Shown here: positions 26,614-36,041 of the stretch, one piece after another
Position numbering within the stretch: the first letter of the stretch is position 1
How the letters are laid out: the number at the start of each line of letters is the position of its first letter
Source of the DNA: Imperialibacter roseus
GTDB taxonomy: Bacteria; Bacteroidota; Bacteroidia; Cytophagales; Cyclobacteriaceae
Direction of reading: 5' to 3'
Assembly: GCF_032999765.1 (NCBI RefSeq)
Contig: NZ_CP136051.1
Coordinates: 3,262,417 to 3,326,416, forward strand
DNA: 64,000 bases
The notes under the pieces: model-generated
Database searches by the model: none
What the model was told of the DNA's origin: nothing
The model's input: only the letters and a program-made list of their open reading frames with translations
Position numbers and translations under genes: made by a program

Positions 26614-29600
26614 TTAGAAGTTGATTTGGAGACCAATTGACGTCAGCTTAGCGTTAGGATAGCTGCTTTGGTCGTGGCCCATTTCTAATCGATTTGAGAC
26701 ATTCTGATTGTCAACACCCTTGGTGTTAACTTCCGGATCAAGTCCTGTGTATTTGGTGAAGGTAAGCAGGTTGATACCCGACACATAAACCTGTGCCTGA
26801 TCCGCCCAATTCATCCCCCAGTTCTTTACGGGAAGGTTATAGGCCAGCTTAACCGATTTCAACCTGAGGTAGCTACCCATTTCGATGAACCGATCAGAAA
26901 CGTCCACTCCTGTTGCTGCACTAATTTTGGGGTACTTGGCATTTGGATCAGGATTTTCTGTAGTCCAATAGTTACCAATCAAGTCCCGAAACTGATTGCT
27001 GCCTCTCTGAAATGAGTTGAGGTGAGTGCCATTGGTGGCGTTAAAGATCTGGTTACCATACACTCCTTCGAAGAACACATTCAGATCGAAGCCCTTGTAG
27101 GTAAAATGAGAATTGATACCGTAGAAGAAATCGGGGTTAGGGTTGCCCAGGATGGTGCGGTCCAGCGAATTGATCACACCGTCTTCATTCAGGTCTTTGT
27201 ACTTGATAAATCCCTGGTCAGTCAATCCATCCTCAAGATAGCCGTAAAACATTCCCAAAGGCTGCCCTACACGTGCTATGTTGGTACTTGACCAGACAGC
27301 TCCCTGACCTGCACTGAGGATATCGCTTCCGCCTGCCAGATCAATCACTTTGTTCCTGTTGAGGGAGAAACTACCAGTTACATCCCAGGTAAGATCCCGG
27401 GTTAGTATGTCTGCATTCACAGTAAATTCAAATCCCTGGTTTTGAATTTCGCCCACATTTTGCAAGATAGACCCAAACCCAACTGATGGAGGAAGCGGTA
27501 CCGATGCCAGAAGATCAGTGGTATTCTTTTTATAGTAGTCTAATGTAAACCTCAACCGGTTGTCAAGCATTCCAAAGTCTACTCCCACGTCGAGTTGTGC
27601 CGTCGTTTCCCAACGGAGGTCAGGGTTTGAAATTCCGGATGGGCTGTAACCCACAGCAAACTTTTGATCAGCATAAATAGCCCTTACCGAAGACATTCTA
27701 TCCAATGATTGGTAAGGAGAAAGAGCCGTGTTTCCGGTAATACCGTAGCTCGCTCTAAGTTTCAAGTCACTCACTGCCGATACGTTACTCATAAACGCCT
27801 CCTCAGAAATTCTCCACCCAATTGCTGCAGATGGAAAAACAGCCCACTTATTATTAGTACCAAAACGAGACGATCCGTCTGTTCTCATACTAACAGTAAG
27901 CAGGTACCTGTCGTCAAAAGAGTAATTGGCCCTTGCCAACCACGAAGCCAGCGTCCACTCGGAAATGCCTGAGCCCGGCGTGCCAATTGTTTCGGCCGCC
28001 CCCAGGTTGTAGTTTCGGGTGGTGTTGTTGGAAAAACCATTTACACTCACACCAAAGCTACGGTTCATGTCTGTTTGGTAGGTGTAACCAGCCACCACGC
28101 TTAGGTTATGAATATCACTAAAGGTTTTATTGTAACGTAGCGTGTTTTCATTCAAAAATGAGCTCCTATAGTAAGTGTTTTGGCTGGCGTAACCCCTGTC
28201 ATTTGGGAAAATAATAGGAGAATAGTAGTCTACCAGTGTATAAGCATACTCAATACCCAAAAGGGTTTTAAAAGAAAGATCGTCAGTCAGTTTTACTTCA
28301 AAGTTCGAGTTGCCGACTACATTATTGGAGATGTTGTCTGTTTGATTTTGTGCGAAAATCATCGGATTCCTCATGTCAGCCGAGCCAAAGCTGTAGGCTT
28401 TCTCAATTTGAGTGGGCAGGCCGTTTTCGTCGTAAACTGAAAGGGTCGGGGGTGCTGAAGCAGCCGCCGAAAGCACCGTCGTTCCACGGTAACCGTTATT
28501 GTTAGGAACGGTCAATTGTTGCCGTCTTGAAATATTCAAATTCACACCAGCCTTCAACCAGTCGTTTACCTCATGATCCAGGTTTAACCTCACAGAGCCC
28601 CTTTTTGCACCGGTGTTGATCATGATTCCCTCCTGGTCAAAGTAATTACCGGAAAGGGAATACCTTGTTCTGTCGCCGCCACCGGAAAGAGCAACTGTGT
28701 GATTTTGAATAGGTGCGGCCTGAAGGACGGCATCCTGCCAGTCGGTGCCGGGGTTTTGTACAGCGTTTACATCAAAATAGGGCTGTTGTCCACCGTTCTT
28801 CAACCACTCGTTGGCAACTACGGCGTATTCCCGGGCGTTCATCAAATCGTACCTTTTCGTCGTAGTTTGCACACCATAAGAGCTATTGACCTCTATCTTC
28901 CCTTTTTGATCAGCACTACCTCTTTTTGAAGTAATGATCACCACACCATTGGCACCACGGGCGCCATAAATGGCCGTTGCGGAGGCGTCTTTCAAAATGT
29001 CGATGGACTCTATGTCGGCGGGGTTTAGGAAGTTGATGCCACCTGTCATAGGAAAACCGTCCACCACGTACAAAGGCTGGTTGCTGCCAATCATCGAATT
29101 ACCACCTCTTATACGTACTTCAATTCTTCCACCGGGCTCGCCGGAGTTCTGCGTTACCTGCACACCTGCAGCACGAGCCTTGAGCGCTTGCTCTACGTTG
29201 AAAACCGGAACTGCCTGCAGCTCCTCACTTTTTACCTGCGCCACAGAGCCGGTAATGTCAGCTTTCTTCACCGCACCGTAGCCAATCACAACTATCTCCT
29301 GAAGCGCCTGTATATCCGCCTGCAATGTTATGTCGATAGTGCTTCTCCCTGCAATAGACACTTCCTGACTTTGATAGCCAACAAAAGAAACAATAAGACT
29401 CGTTGCATCATTGGGCGCCAATAAACTAAAGCCGCCGTTAATATCGCTGATAGTGCCTACTGCCGTTCCTTTCACCACTATCGTAGCGCCAGGCAATGGA
29501 TCGCCATTCTCGTCAAATACCTTTCCTGATATCGGCACGTCAGCAGCGAAAACACTAATCACCTCTTCCACCTGATCGGAAGTGTCTTCCTTTTTACTGA

Positions 29601-29946
29601 CATGAATGTTATAGTCTATTCGCCTGAAGTTCACTTTGGCTTTTTGGGAAACTTCCTCGAGAATGTCTCCAAGAGATTTGTCTGTGGCGCTGATCGAGAC
29701 CTTTGAGTTGAGGTCTACCTGGTCGCTATTATAGGTGAACTTAAAATCCGTTTTTCTCTCTACGTATTTAAAGAATTGGGATACCGTTTTGTCTTGCTGA
29801 TAAACGTCCAGCTTGATCTCGTATATACTCTCCTGGGCCGCAATATCTCCCGCATTGAGCAAAGAAATAAAGAACGCCTGCACAAATATTCCATATAGCA
29901 TCAACCTGGACATAAGAATAATTTTCCTCAGTAGTGCATTTTTCAT
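26614..29946 (-). CDS. SusC/RagA TonB-dependent transporter with STN signalling domain
   Basis: 1110 residues from ATG 29946; a TTG at 29994 upstream in frame is less likely. Order: signal peptide, STN secretin/TonB short domain (about 40-105, 'YQQDKTVSQFFKYVERKT'), a carboxypeptidase-like regulatory domain ('GKVFDENGDPLPGATIVVKG'), the SusC linker 'ALQEIVVIGYGAVKKADITG', a plug with 'GANGVVIITSKRG' and a 22-strand barrel ending in the usual aromatic residue (LQINF). The STN domain lets the receptor signal to the FecR-like anti-sigma factor encoded just upstream. A hairpin lies in the 158-nt gap after fecR. Confidence 0.95.
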   Translation of the reverse strand: MKNALLRKIILMSRLMLYGIFVQAFFISLLNAGDIAAQESIYEIKLDVYQQDKTVSQFFKYVERKTDFKFTYNSDQVDLNSKVSISATDKSLGDILEEVSQKAKVNFRRIDYNIHVSKKEDTSDQVEEVISVFAADVPISGKVFDENGDPLPGATIVVKGTAVGTISDINGGFSLLAPNDATSLIVSFVGYQSQEVSIAGRSTIDITLQADIQALQEIVVIGYGAVKKADITGSVAQVKSEELQAVPVFNVEQALKARAAGVQVTQNSGEPGGRIEVRIRGGNSMIGSNQPLYVVDGFPMTGGINFLNPADIESIDILKDASATAIYGARGANGVVIITSKRGSADQKGKIEVNSSYGVQTTTKRYDLMNAREYAVVANEWLKNGGQQPYFDVNAVQNPGTDWQDAVLQAAPIQNHTVALSGGGDRTRYSLSGNYFDQEGIMINTGAKRGSVRLNLDHEVNDWLKAGVNLNISRRQQLTVPNNNGYRGTTVLSAAASAPPTLSVYDENGLPTQIEKAYSFGSADMRNPMIFAQNQTDNISNNVVGNSNFEVKLTDDLSFKTLLGIEYAYTLVDYYSPIIFPNDRGYASQNTYYRSSFLNENTLRYNKTFSDIHNLSVVAGYTYQTDMNRSFGVSVNGFSNNTTRNYNLGAAETIGTPGSGISEWTLASWLARANYSFDDRYLLTVSMRTDGSSRFGTNNKWAVFPSAAIGWRISEEAFMSNVSAVSDLKLRASYGITGNTALSPYQSLDRMSSVRAIYADQKFAVGYSPSGISNPDLRWETTAQLDVGVDFGMLDNRLRFTLDYYKKNTTDLLASVPLPPSVGFGSILQNVGEIQNQGFEFTVNADILTRDLTWDVTGSFSLNRNKVIDLAGGSDILSAGQGAVWSSTNIARVGQPLGMFYGYLEDGLTDQGFIKYKDLNEDGVINSLDRTILGNPNPDFFYGINSHFTYKGFDLNVFFEGVYGNQIFNATNGTHLNSFQRGSNQFRDLIGNYWTTENPDPNAKYPKISAATGVDVSDRFIEMGSYLRLKSVKLAYNLPVKNWGMNWADQAQVYVSGINLLTFTKYTGLDPEVNTKGVDNQNVSNRLEMGHDQSSYPNAKLTSIGLQINF

Positions 29947-30039
29947 AATTTTAAATGTTTTAGTGAATCCGATTTTACTAAGCACCTTAACCAATACATT
30001 TAGTGGACGCCAATCAACTGGAATGAATTGATTAAGGAA

Positions 30040-30076
30040 TGGGGGCCGGGAGTTTACTTCCGGCTCTTTCTTTTAG
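30040..30076. promoter_or_regulatory. hairpin between fecR and susC
   Basis: Inverted repeat GCCGGGAG-TTTA-CTTCCGGC in the fecR-susC gap, with one mismatch. There is no U tract on the minus strand, so it is better read as an RNA processing or attenuation hairpin separating regulatory from structural genes than as a terminator. Confidence 0.4.
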
Positions 30077-30104
30077 GGGGAGTAGGTCGTTTCGTGTTTC
30101 ATAA

Positions 30105-31139
30105 TTAATTGGTTTGTAGTTTAATGGTAATTTCTTCGTTTTCTACTGAGTAGGTGAGCTGCGAGGTATAACAGATACCCTCCAGCACTTTTTCCAGGGA
30201 GGCATTTTTGAATTCGCCGGTGTAGGTTCCCTGCAATATTTTATCAGAATCAAGCTTAATGCTTACGCCGTACCACTTCTCGAGCCGCCTGAATACTTCT
30301 TTCAGTGGGTTGTTTTTAAAATAGATGATGCCATCCTTCCAGCCGAACTCCTCCTTTTCATTAAAAGTGGTCTTGTTAAGGTTCTCGGTGTCTTTGTACA
30401 ACACTCCCATCATGTCAGGATACAGCACTTCCTTTTGCCCTCTCCGGCTTTTCACCTCCACCACTCCTGAAAGCACAGATACTTTTACCGACCCTGCTTC
30501 ATCGTAAGAAGAAATATTGAAAGAGGTTCCCAGCACTGTGGTGGTCAGTCCGCCAGCGTCGATAACAAATGGGCGGTTTTCGTCTTTGGTCACTTCAAAA
30601 AAAGCTTCTCCTTCCAACACCACCTTTCTTTCCCTGCCCTCAAATGGCTGGAGGTACGAAAGACTACTTCCGGCATTGAGCTTTACGATAGTGCCATCGG
30701 GCAAACCGACGGTTCTCTTCTGCCCAAGCTCGGCAGTCTTGATAACAGTGGAAGGGATCACTTGTACAACCTCAGGCTCCTTTTTTCCGGGCACCATAAA
30801 GTAAATGGCCACAGAGGCTACAATTGCCACAACGGCAGCCACCCGGAACAATTGCCTCCAGGCAAACCCGGTTCCAATCTGGTCGTTGCCCAGGTCAGCC
30901 TGCGCCCGCATAATGTTCTCCAAAATGCTGGAGCTGTCTTCTTCAGAAAGAACATGCTCGTTTTTGTAGGTGGTTGAGAGTATGATTTCTCTCGCAAGCT
31001 CAATCTGAGGTAGTTTTTCCTGGTTCTGCCTGATCCAATCCTGCCAAAACCTATCAGATTCTCTCGATGGTCTCAAAACCCAGTTCGTAAAGTACTGGTC
31101 TTGTAAAAATTGTTCGACGGTGTATTCGCTATAGTTCAT
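30105..31139 (-). CDS. FecR-family anti-sigma factor
   Basis: 344 residues: cytoplasmic N-terminal domain (1-95), one membrane helix (about 98-116), periplasmic FecR domain (about 133-231, 'TVGLPDGTIVKLNAGSSLSYL', 'GEAFFEVTKDENRPF') and a C-terminal DUF4974-like domain (about 273-340). It holds the ECF sigma factor inactive until the SusC STN domain signals substrate binding. It lies 190 nt downstream of the sigma gene, a gap in which nothing recognisable was seen. Confidence 0.93.
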   Translation of the reverse strand: MNYSEYTVEQFLQDQYFTNWVLRPSRESDRFWQDWIRQNQEKLPQIELAREIILSTTYKNEHVLSEEDSSSILENIMRAQADLGNDQIGTGFAWRQLFRVAAVVAIVASVAIYFMVPGKKEPEVVQVIPSTVIKTAELGQKRTVGLPDGTIVKLNAGSSLSYLQPFEGRERKVVLEGEAFFEVTKDENRPFVIDAGGLTTTVLGTSFNISSYDEAGSVKVSVLSGVVEVKSRRGQKEVLYPDMMGVLYKDTENLNKTTFNEKEEFGWKDGIIYFKNNPLKEVFRRLEKWYGVSIKLDSDKILQGTYTGEFKNASLEKVLEGICYTSQLTYSVENEEITIKLQTN

Positions 31140-31329
31140 TGAATGCCGATAAGTGCCCGAGCCTTACTGGTAAGCCCGCTTTGATAACCCTGGTTACAGT
31201 TATATAAAGGCAAGCACTCTCAAAATGACCATAGCATTTTTGAATATTTACACTAGAAGATAGTATAATCAAAAAACACACGATGAAACAGCAAAGAATG
31301 GTGGGTTTCTTTGCCAAATTTGCAACTTT

Positions 31330-32025
31330 CTACCTCTTGAAAAGACCGAGGTAAAACAGCAGGAGTGGTAGCAAATCGGATTTGTAGGGGGTTAAAAATT
31401 CTGTCATGGCAGAAATAGCCCTGTAGAGTAGTGCTCTCGCTGACTTCACTTTACCGATCTCCATCAGGTCACTTATTTCGGTATAGCTGAGCCCTTCATA
31501 AAAATACAGCAAGATGGCTTCACGCTGAGAAACCGTGAGCGCATTAATAGATTTTTCCAGAAGCATTCGCTGATTTTCGTCCAACTGGGTCTTTAGAAGC
31601 AGCAGCTCGGGTGAGATGCTAACAGCAAATGATCCCTGTTCCTGAATGTCATCAGTAACAAACAACTTGCTTTGCTTTTTGAGTGCTCGCACCAGCTTCC
31701 GGCGCAAAGACTTATACAGATAAAACTTGACCGAGGTGGTTGAGCCCAGGCTGGCTCTGCTTTTGATCAACTCTATAAAAAGATCCTGGATACAGTCTCT
31801 TACCAACTCGTGGTTTTTGGTAAACTGACAACCATAGTTGTAAATGTCTTTCGAGTACAGGGAGTAAATTTGAGACAATGCCACCTCGCTCCCCCTCTTA
31901 AAATCCTCCCACAAAGCACCTTCGTCAATACTCCCCACCCTCTCTTTTGCTTGCAACTCGGCTGTGTCAGGGAGATTGAGAAAATGTGATTTCAAGGTAT
32001 TGTCCTGTGTAGGTATTGAAGACAT
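31330..32025 (-). CDS. ECF sigma-70 factor of the SusCD locus
   Basis: 231 residues from ATG 32025. An in-frame upstream extension to 32088 exists but adds 21 residues unlike the family. Region 2 spans about 55-90 ('YSKDIYNYGCQFT', 'VRDCIQDLFIELI') and region 4 about 165-215 ('LTVSQREAILLYFYEGLSY', 'EISDLMEI'). It should direct transcription of susC, susD and the flavoenzyme genes in response to the FecR relay. The C-terminus ends in a short hydrophobic stretch (LLPLLLFYLGLF), which is unusual for a soluble sigma factor but is seen in some Bacteroidota members. Confidence 0.9.
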   Translation of the reverse strand: MSSIPTQDNTLKSHFLNLPDTAELQAKERVGSIDEGALWEDFKRGSEVALSQIYSLYSKDIYNYGCQFTKNHELVRDCIQDLFIELIKSRASLGSTTSVKFYLYKSLRRKLVRALKKQSKLFVTDDIQEQGSFAVSISPELLLLKTQLDENQRMLLEKSINALTVSQREAILLYFYEGLSYTEISDLMEIGKVKSARALLYRAISAMTEFLTPYKSDLLPLLLFYLGLFKR

Positions 32026-32219
32026 GGCTCTAAATCTGGTGAAAAAAAATGAAATCTTCAATTCGCTGACGATCCCAAAAACAGGCATCTGAAAGTCCGA
32101 AAGGCTTTACCCTCGAAAAGAATATACCAGCGAAGCTATTGTGGACAGATGTGGCTGGAAAAACTTAAAACACCGAAAAACAATGATAAAGCATAAGCTT
32201 TCCTAATTTTAGGTTCTCT

Positions 32220-33236
32220 ATGAAAATCGACGAAAACAAGAGCCTGCATCGCTATCACACGTTTCATCTGGATGTAAAAGCCAAATACTTCACCGAGGCC
32301 AAATCGGTTGGCGAACTAAAGGAAATTATCAGTTCAGACATCTTTAAAAGTAATTCTCATCTAATTCTTGGTGGTGGCAGCAACGTTCTGTTCACGAAAG
32401 ATTTTGATGGTCTGGTGTTAAAACTTTCGTTGCCAGGGGTTCAGGTTCAAGAAGAAAGCCAGGATGAGATCGTTATAAAAGTAGGAGCTGGCGTGGTGTG
32501 GCATGAGTTGGTAATGCATTGCGTGGCGAAGGGCTGGGGAGGCATCGAAAATTTATCGCTGATCCCGGGGACGGTAGGTGCAGCACCCATGCAAAATATT
32601 GGAGCCTACGGCGTAGAGATCAAAGACGTGTTTCACAGCCTCGAAGCTGTGGAGATTGAATCGGGAAAAACCAGAACATTCAATAACAATGAATGCGAGT
32701 TTGGCTACCGGGAGAGCGTTTTCAAAAAGGCCCTAAAGGACAAGTTCATCATTACATCAGTCACTTTTGTGCTTCAAAAAGAGGCTAAAGTCAACACGAC
32801 GTACGGTGCCATTAATGAGACGCTGGCAAGCTGGAATATCGAACACCCTACTATAGGCGATGTGAGCAGGGCGGTCATTCACATCCGCCAATCGAAACTT
32901 CCAAATCCTGAGGAAATTGGCAATGCAGGCAGCTTTTTCAAGAATCCAACCATTGCAAGTAAGGCTTATGAGGCACTCAAAAGCGATTACCCGGCGATTC
33001 CAGGCTATCCGCAGGAAGACGGTTCAGTGAAGGTGCCTGCCGGGTGGCTGATAGAGAAAGACGGCTGGAAAGGGAAAACTATTGGGCAAATTGGTGTGCA
33101 TAAAAACCAGGCCCTGGTGCTGGTTAACTATGGAGGCGGCAAAGGGGGCGATATCTGGCAGTTGGCGCAGGAAATCCTAGCTTCGGTAAAGAAGAGATTT
33201 GGTGTTGAACTGTCGGCGGAAGTAAATATTGTTTAA
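32220..33236 (+). CDS. murB: UDP-N-acetylenolpyruvoylglucosamine reductase
   Basis: 338 residues, similar in length to the E. coli enzyme (type I). FAD-binding motif 'LILGGGSNVLF' (about 44-55), 'LSLIPGTVGAAPMQNIGAYG' (about 112-131), proton-donor Ser in 'GNAGSFFKNP' (about 236-245), and the C-terminal 'IGVHKNQALVLVNYG' with the catalytic Glu in 'ELSAEVNIV'. It carries out the NADPH-dependent reduction giving UDP-MurNAc, the second committed step of peptidoglycan synthesis. Transcribed alone, divergently from the ECF sigma gene and convergent with the amidase gene 15 nt away. Confidence 0.95.
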   Translation: MKIDENKSLHRYHTFHLDVKAKYFTEAKSVGELKEIISSDIFKSNSHLILGGGSNVLFTKDFDGLVLKLSLPGVQVQEESQDEIVIKVGAGVVWHELVMHCVAKGWGGIENLSLIPGTVGAAPMQNIGAYGVEIKDVFHSLEAVEIESGKTRTFNNNECEFGYRESVFKKALKDKFIITSVTFVLQKEAKVNTTYGAINETLASWNIEHPTIGDVSRAVIHIRQSKLPNPEEIGNAGSFFKNPTIASKAYEALKSDYPAIPGYPQEDGSVKVPAGWLIEKDGWKGKTIGQIGVHKNQALVLVNYGGGKGGDIWQLAQEILASVKKRFGVELSAEVNIV

Positions 33237-33251
33237 GCGACAGATAGGGCG

Positions 33252-34142
33252 CTATTTACCCCATCTCTTCACGATATCTCCATAAGCATCAATTCGTCTG
33301 TCTCTGAAAAACGGCCAAATCCTTCGAACATCCTCTGCCCTGCCCAGGTCAACATCCAGCACCACATTTTCCGCCAGGTCCGATGGGCTCACATACAAAA
33401 ACTCACCCTGAGGGCCGGCCACAAAGCTGTGTCCCCAGAAGCGGCTGCCATTCCCTACTCCGCTAAAGTCTGGCTCAAAGCCCACCCTATTCACACTCAC
33501 TACCGGTAAACCGTTGGCCACGGCATGGCCTCTTTGAGAAATGATCCAGGCATCCTGCTGCCGTTTTTGTTCTTCCTTGGTGTCGTGCGGATCCCAGCCG
33601 ATGGCTGTTGGGTAAATCAGCAGATCAGCCCCGGCCATGGCCATCAGCCTTGCCCCTTCCGGGTACCACTGATCCCAGCACACCAGCACACCAAGCTTTC
33701 CAACAGAGGTCTCCACTGGATTGAAGCCCATGTCACCTGGTGTGAAATAAAATTTTTCGTAATACCCCGGATCGTCAGGAATATGCATTTTGCGGTAGGT
33801 ACCAGCAATGGTACCGTCCTTTTCCAGCACCACGGCAGTGTTGTGATACAGGCCTGGGGCTCTTTTTTCGAATAGTGAAGTCACTAGCACAATGCCCAGC
33901 TCCTTGGCAATGGCTCCAAACTCCTGAGTGGAGGGGCCCGGAATGCTTTCGGCCATGTCGAACCGGTTGACATCCTCCGCCTGGCAAAAGTACACACCGG
34001 TATGCAGCTCTTGCAACGCTACCAATTGCGCCCCTCTCCTGGCGCATTCTCTTATCCCGGCAATGCTCTTAGCCACATTGTCTTTCCTCACTTCGGAGCA
34101 AGACTGCTGCACATAACCAACTTTCAGTATTTTCTCTGCCAT
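33252..34142 (-). CDS. aguB: N-carbamoylputrescine amidase
   Basis: 296 residues, nitrilase superfamily. Catalytic triad: Glu in 'LVALQELHTGVYF', Lys in 'GTYRKMHIPDDPGYYEKFY' and Cys in 'GVLVCWDQWYPEGAR'. The 'HIPDDPGYYEKFYFTPGD' segment is typical of N-carbamoylputrescine amidases. It hydrolyses N-carbamoylputrescine to putrescine, CO2 and ammonia in the cytoplasm. The gene lies 20 nt downstream of aguA, forming a two-gene operon for the agmatine route to putrescine; arginine decarboxylase is not in the window. Confidence 0.93.
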   Translation of the reverse strand: MAEKILKVGYVQQSCSEVRKDNVAKSIAGIRECARRGAQLVALQELHTGVYFCQAEDVNRFDMAESIPGPSTQEFGAIAKELGIVLVTSLFEKRAPGLYHNTAVVLEKDGTIAGTYRKMHIPDDPGYYEKFYFTPGDMGFNPVETSVGKLGVLVCWDQWYPEGARLMAMAGADLLIYPTAIGWDPHDTKEEQKRQQDAWIISQRGHAVANGLPVVSVNRVGFEPDFSGVGNGSRFWGHSFVAGPQGEFLYVSPSDLAENVVLDVDLGRAEDVRRIWPFFRDRRIDAYGDIVKRWGK

Positions 34143-34162
34143 GGTTCTTCTGGTTTTGAAAT

Positions 34163-35182
34163 TTATTCAACTACCCCCACAGGGTATTGCATGGTTACAC
34201 AATGTAAGGAGCCATGCTGGAGGATCAAAGGCCTGCAATCGATCCCCACAATTTCGTGCTGAGGAAAGGCCCTTTGAATGATGGCTGCCGCCTTCTGATC
34301 TTTAGGCGACTGGTAAAAAGGAACCAAAACGGCCCCATTGATGATCAGGTAGTTAGCGTACGTAGCAGGCAGTCTGTTGCCTTCATCGTCAAATGCCACG
34401 TCGGCCATCGGCAGTGGCATCAGTTCATAAGGCATTCCATTCGAATTGGTCAGGTTTTGCAACTCTGCCTCCATTTTGTTCAACGCCTGGTAGTGCTCGT
34501 CGGCGGTATCATCGCATTTCACATACAGTATTTTATTGCCAGGCACGAGCCTCGCCAGTGTGTCAATATGTGAGTCGGTATCGTCGCCTGCCAGGTATCC
34601 GTTATTCAGCCAAAGTACTTTTTTAACTCCAAACAACTCTTTCAATTTGTCTTCCACTTCCTGCTTCGATAGATGCGGATTTCTATTTCGAGAAAGCAGG
34701 CATTCGGTGGTTGTGAGCAGCGTCCCTTCTCCATCAGATTCAAAAGAGCCTCCTTCGAAAGCCAAACCCGCATGCCGCATGGGCACTTTTCCAAAGATTC
34801 CTCTTTCGTGAAGTCGCCCGGAAATCAGGTTGTCCTTGTCGGCCGCAAACTTCAATCCCCAGCCGTTGAAAACGAAATCCAGCAAAACCGGCTTTCCATC
34901 CTCTTCAATGCTGATAGCACCATGATCTCTGGCCCAGGTGTCGTTGGTGGGCAGTTCCACCAGCATCAGATTCGCTGACTCCGAACCGATCTGCTTTCGC
35001 ACAGCCTCGCTGTCTTTGCATACTACCACCAGCTTTTGTCTTTTCAATATCTCTCTGGCGATGGCAACAAAACATGGCACCACAATATCCATGTCGCCAG
35101 CCCAATCGCTCTCTTCATGTGGCCAGGTTAACTGCACCGCACTTTGCGGTTCCCATTCTGCCGGAAGGCGTCTGTTTGTCAT
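34163..35182 (-). CDS. aguA: agmatine deiminase
   Basis: 339 residues, peptidyl-arginine/agmatine deiminase family. It begins with 'RLPAEWEPQSAVQLTWPHEE' and contains 'NDTWARDHGAI' (substrate Asp/Arg), 'HIDTLARLV' (catalytic His/Asp) and 'QHGSLHCVTMQYP' with the nucleophilic Cys close to the C-terminus. It converts agmatine to N-carbamoylputrescine. A TATATTTG -7-like box lies only 4 nt upstream of the ATG, so the transcript may be leaderless. Operon with aguB. Confidence 0.94.
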   Translation of the reverse strand: MTNRRLPAEWEPQSAVQLTWPHEESDWAGDMDIVVPCFVAIAREILKRQKLVVVCKDSEAVRKQIGSESANLMLVELPTNDTWARDHGAISIEEDGKPVLLDFVFNGWGLKFAADKDNLISGRLHERGIFGKVPMRHAGLAFEGGSFESDGEGTLLTTTECLLSRNRNPHLSKQEVEDKLKELFGVKKVLWLNNGYLAGDDTDSHIDTLARLVPGNKILYVKCDDTADEHYQALNKMEAELQNLTNSNGMPYELMPLPMADVAFDDEGNRLPATYANYLIINGAVLVPFYQSPKDQKAAAIIQRAFPQHEIVGIDCRPLILQHGSLHCVTMQYPVGVVE

Positions 35183-35186
35183 GGTG

Positions 35187-35194
35187 CAAATATA
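35187..35194 (-). promoter_or_regulatory. -7 promoter element of aguAB, very close to the start codon
   Basis: TATATTTG on the minus strand matches TAnnTTTG exactly and ends 4 nt before the aguA ATG. Transcription would start about at the start codon. The -33 box is weak (TTTC at about 21 nt). Confidence 0.4.
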
Positions 35195-35395
35195 GATTTC
35201 TGGAAATTAAATGAAGAAAAAACGAGAAGGGCGAAATAACAAATAGCAAGTATGAAAACTCAGATGAAAACGGAGCGAAGAAGCACGAAACTCCAAAAAG
35301 CACTGCACAACCGTGCTTACGATGGCAGGCTCATGTTTGCCATTTGGAGCCTTGGTGCATGTTTGAAATTTGAATTTTGGCTCTTGGGGTTTCCA

Positions 35396-35878
35396 CTAAA
35401 TCATGTGCGTGACGTTGGTCAACGTGCCTTCGTACTTCACGGCCTCCACACCAAACTTCCTAAGAAAGTCTATCCCTTCGTCGTTGGGAATACCCTTGTG
35501 TTCGGCGTACGACTTGAGGTAAATTACCTTTGAAATTCCCATGGTATAAATAATCCTCGCACACGAAAGACATGGGGAAAGTGTAACGTAAATAGTGGCA
35601 CCATCAACCGTTGCTTTGTTTTTCACCGCATAGAGTATGGCATTTTGCTCAGCGTGGATCGCCAATGAGCACCCGCCTTTCGAATCCCGGGGACAGCCTA
35701 CCTCCGGCCACTCAAGATCGCAGTTGTGCGTGCCTGCCGGCGGGCCATTGTAGCCAATCGAAATGATCCGTGTCTCCTTGGTAAGCACGGCCCCCACATG
35801 GCGCTTGATACAATGAGACCGCTTGGCAAGGTTCACTGCCAATTCCATATAAATGTCATCAAATGCGGGTTTTTCCAT
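35396..35878 (-). CDS. dCMP deaminase family protein
   Basis: 160 residues from ATG 35878; the frame continues upstream to a GTG at 35938, but the ATG fits the usual family N-terminus (MEKPAFDDIYMELA). Zinc site: His-Ala-Glu in 'LAIHAEQNAILYA' and 'PCLSCARIIYTM' (PCxxC). A second Cys/His group 'GTHNCDLE...GCPRDSKGGC' (about 60-80) is the additional zinc site of bacterial and eukaryotic dCMP deaminases. It deaminates dCMP to dUMP for thymidylate synthesis. The gene is isolated between the agu operon and a PQQ-dehydrogenase-like gene. Confidence 0.9.
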   Translation of the reverse strand: MEKPAFDDIYMELAVNLAKRSHCIKRHVGAVLTKETRIISIGYNGPPAGTHNCDLEWPEVGCPRDSKGGCSLAIHAEQNAILYAVKNKATVDGATIYVTLSPCLSCARIIYTMGISKVIYLKSYAEHKGIPNDEGIDFLRKFGVEAVKYEGTLTNVTHMI

Positions 35879-35995
35879 CAGGATGAGGTGCTTTCCAGGT
35901 TTTGAACTTTTACTGGAGGTATTTGGTTTAATTAACACTGATTGAACACCTTACAAAAGTGTAAGGTCAAATCTTTTGGTTTAGGTTAGGTGGTG

Positions 35996-36020
35996 AAAGG
36001 AGGTACTAAGTACCTCCTTT
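35996..36020. terminator. bidirectional terminator between the sugar dehydrogenase-like gene and dCMP deaminase
   Basis: Perfect 11-bp inverted repeat AAAGGAGGTAC-TAA-GTACCTCCTTT, 21 nt downstream of the gene at 36042-37217. It is followed by TTTTCATTTT on the plus strand and by TTTCACC on the minus strand. Confidence 0.7.
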
Positions 36021-36041
36021 TCATTTTAACCTCTTTGCCGC

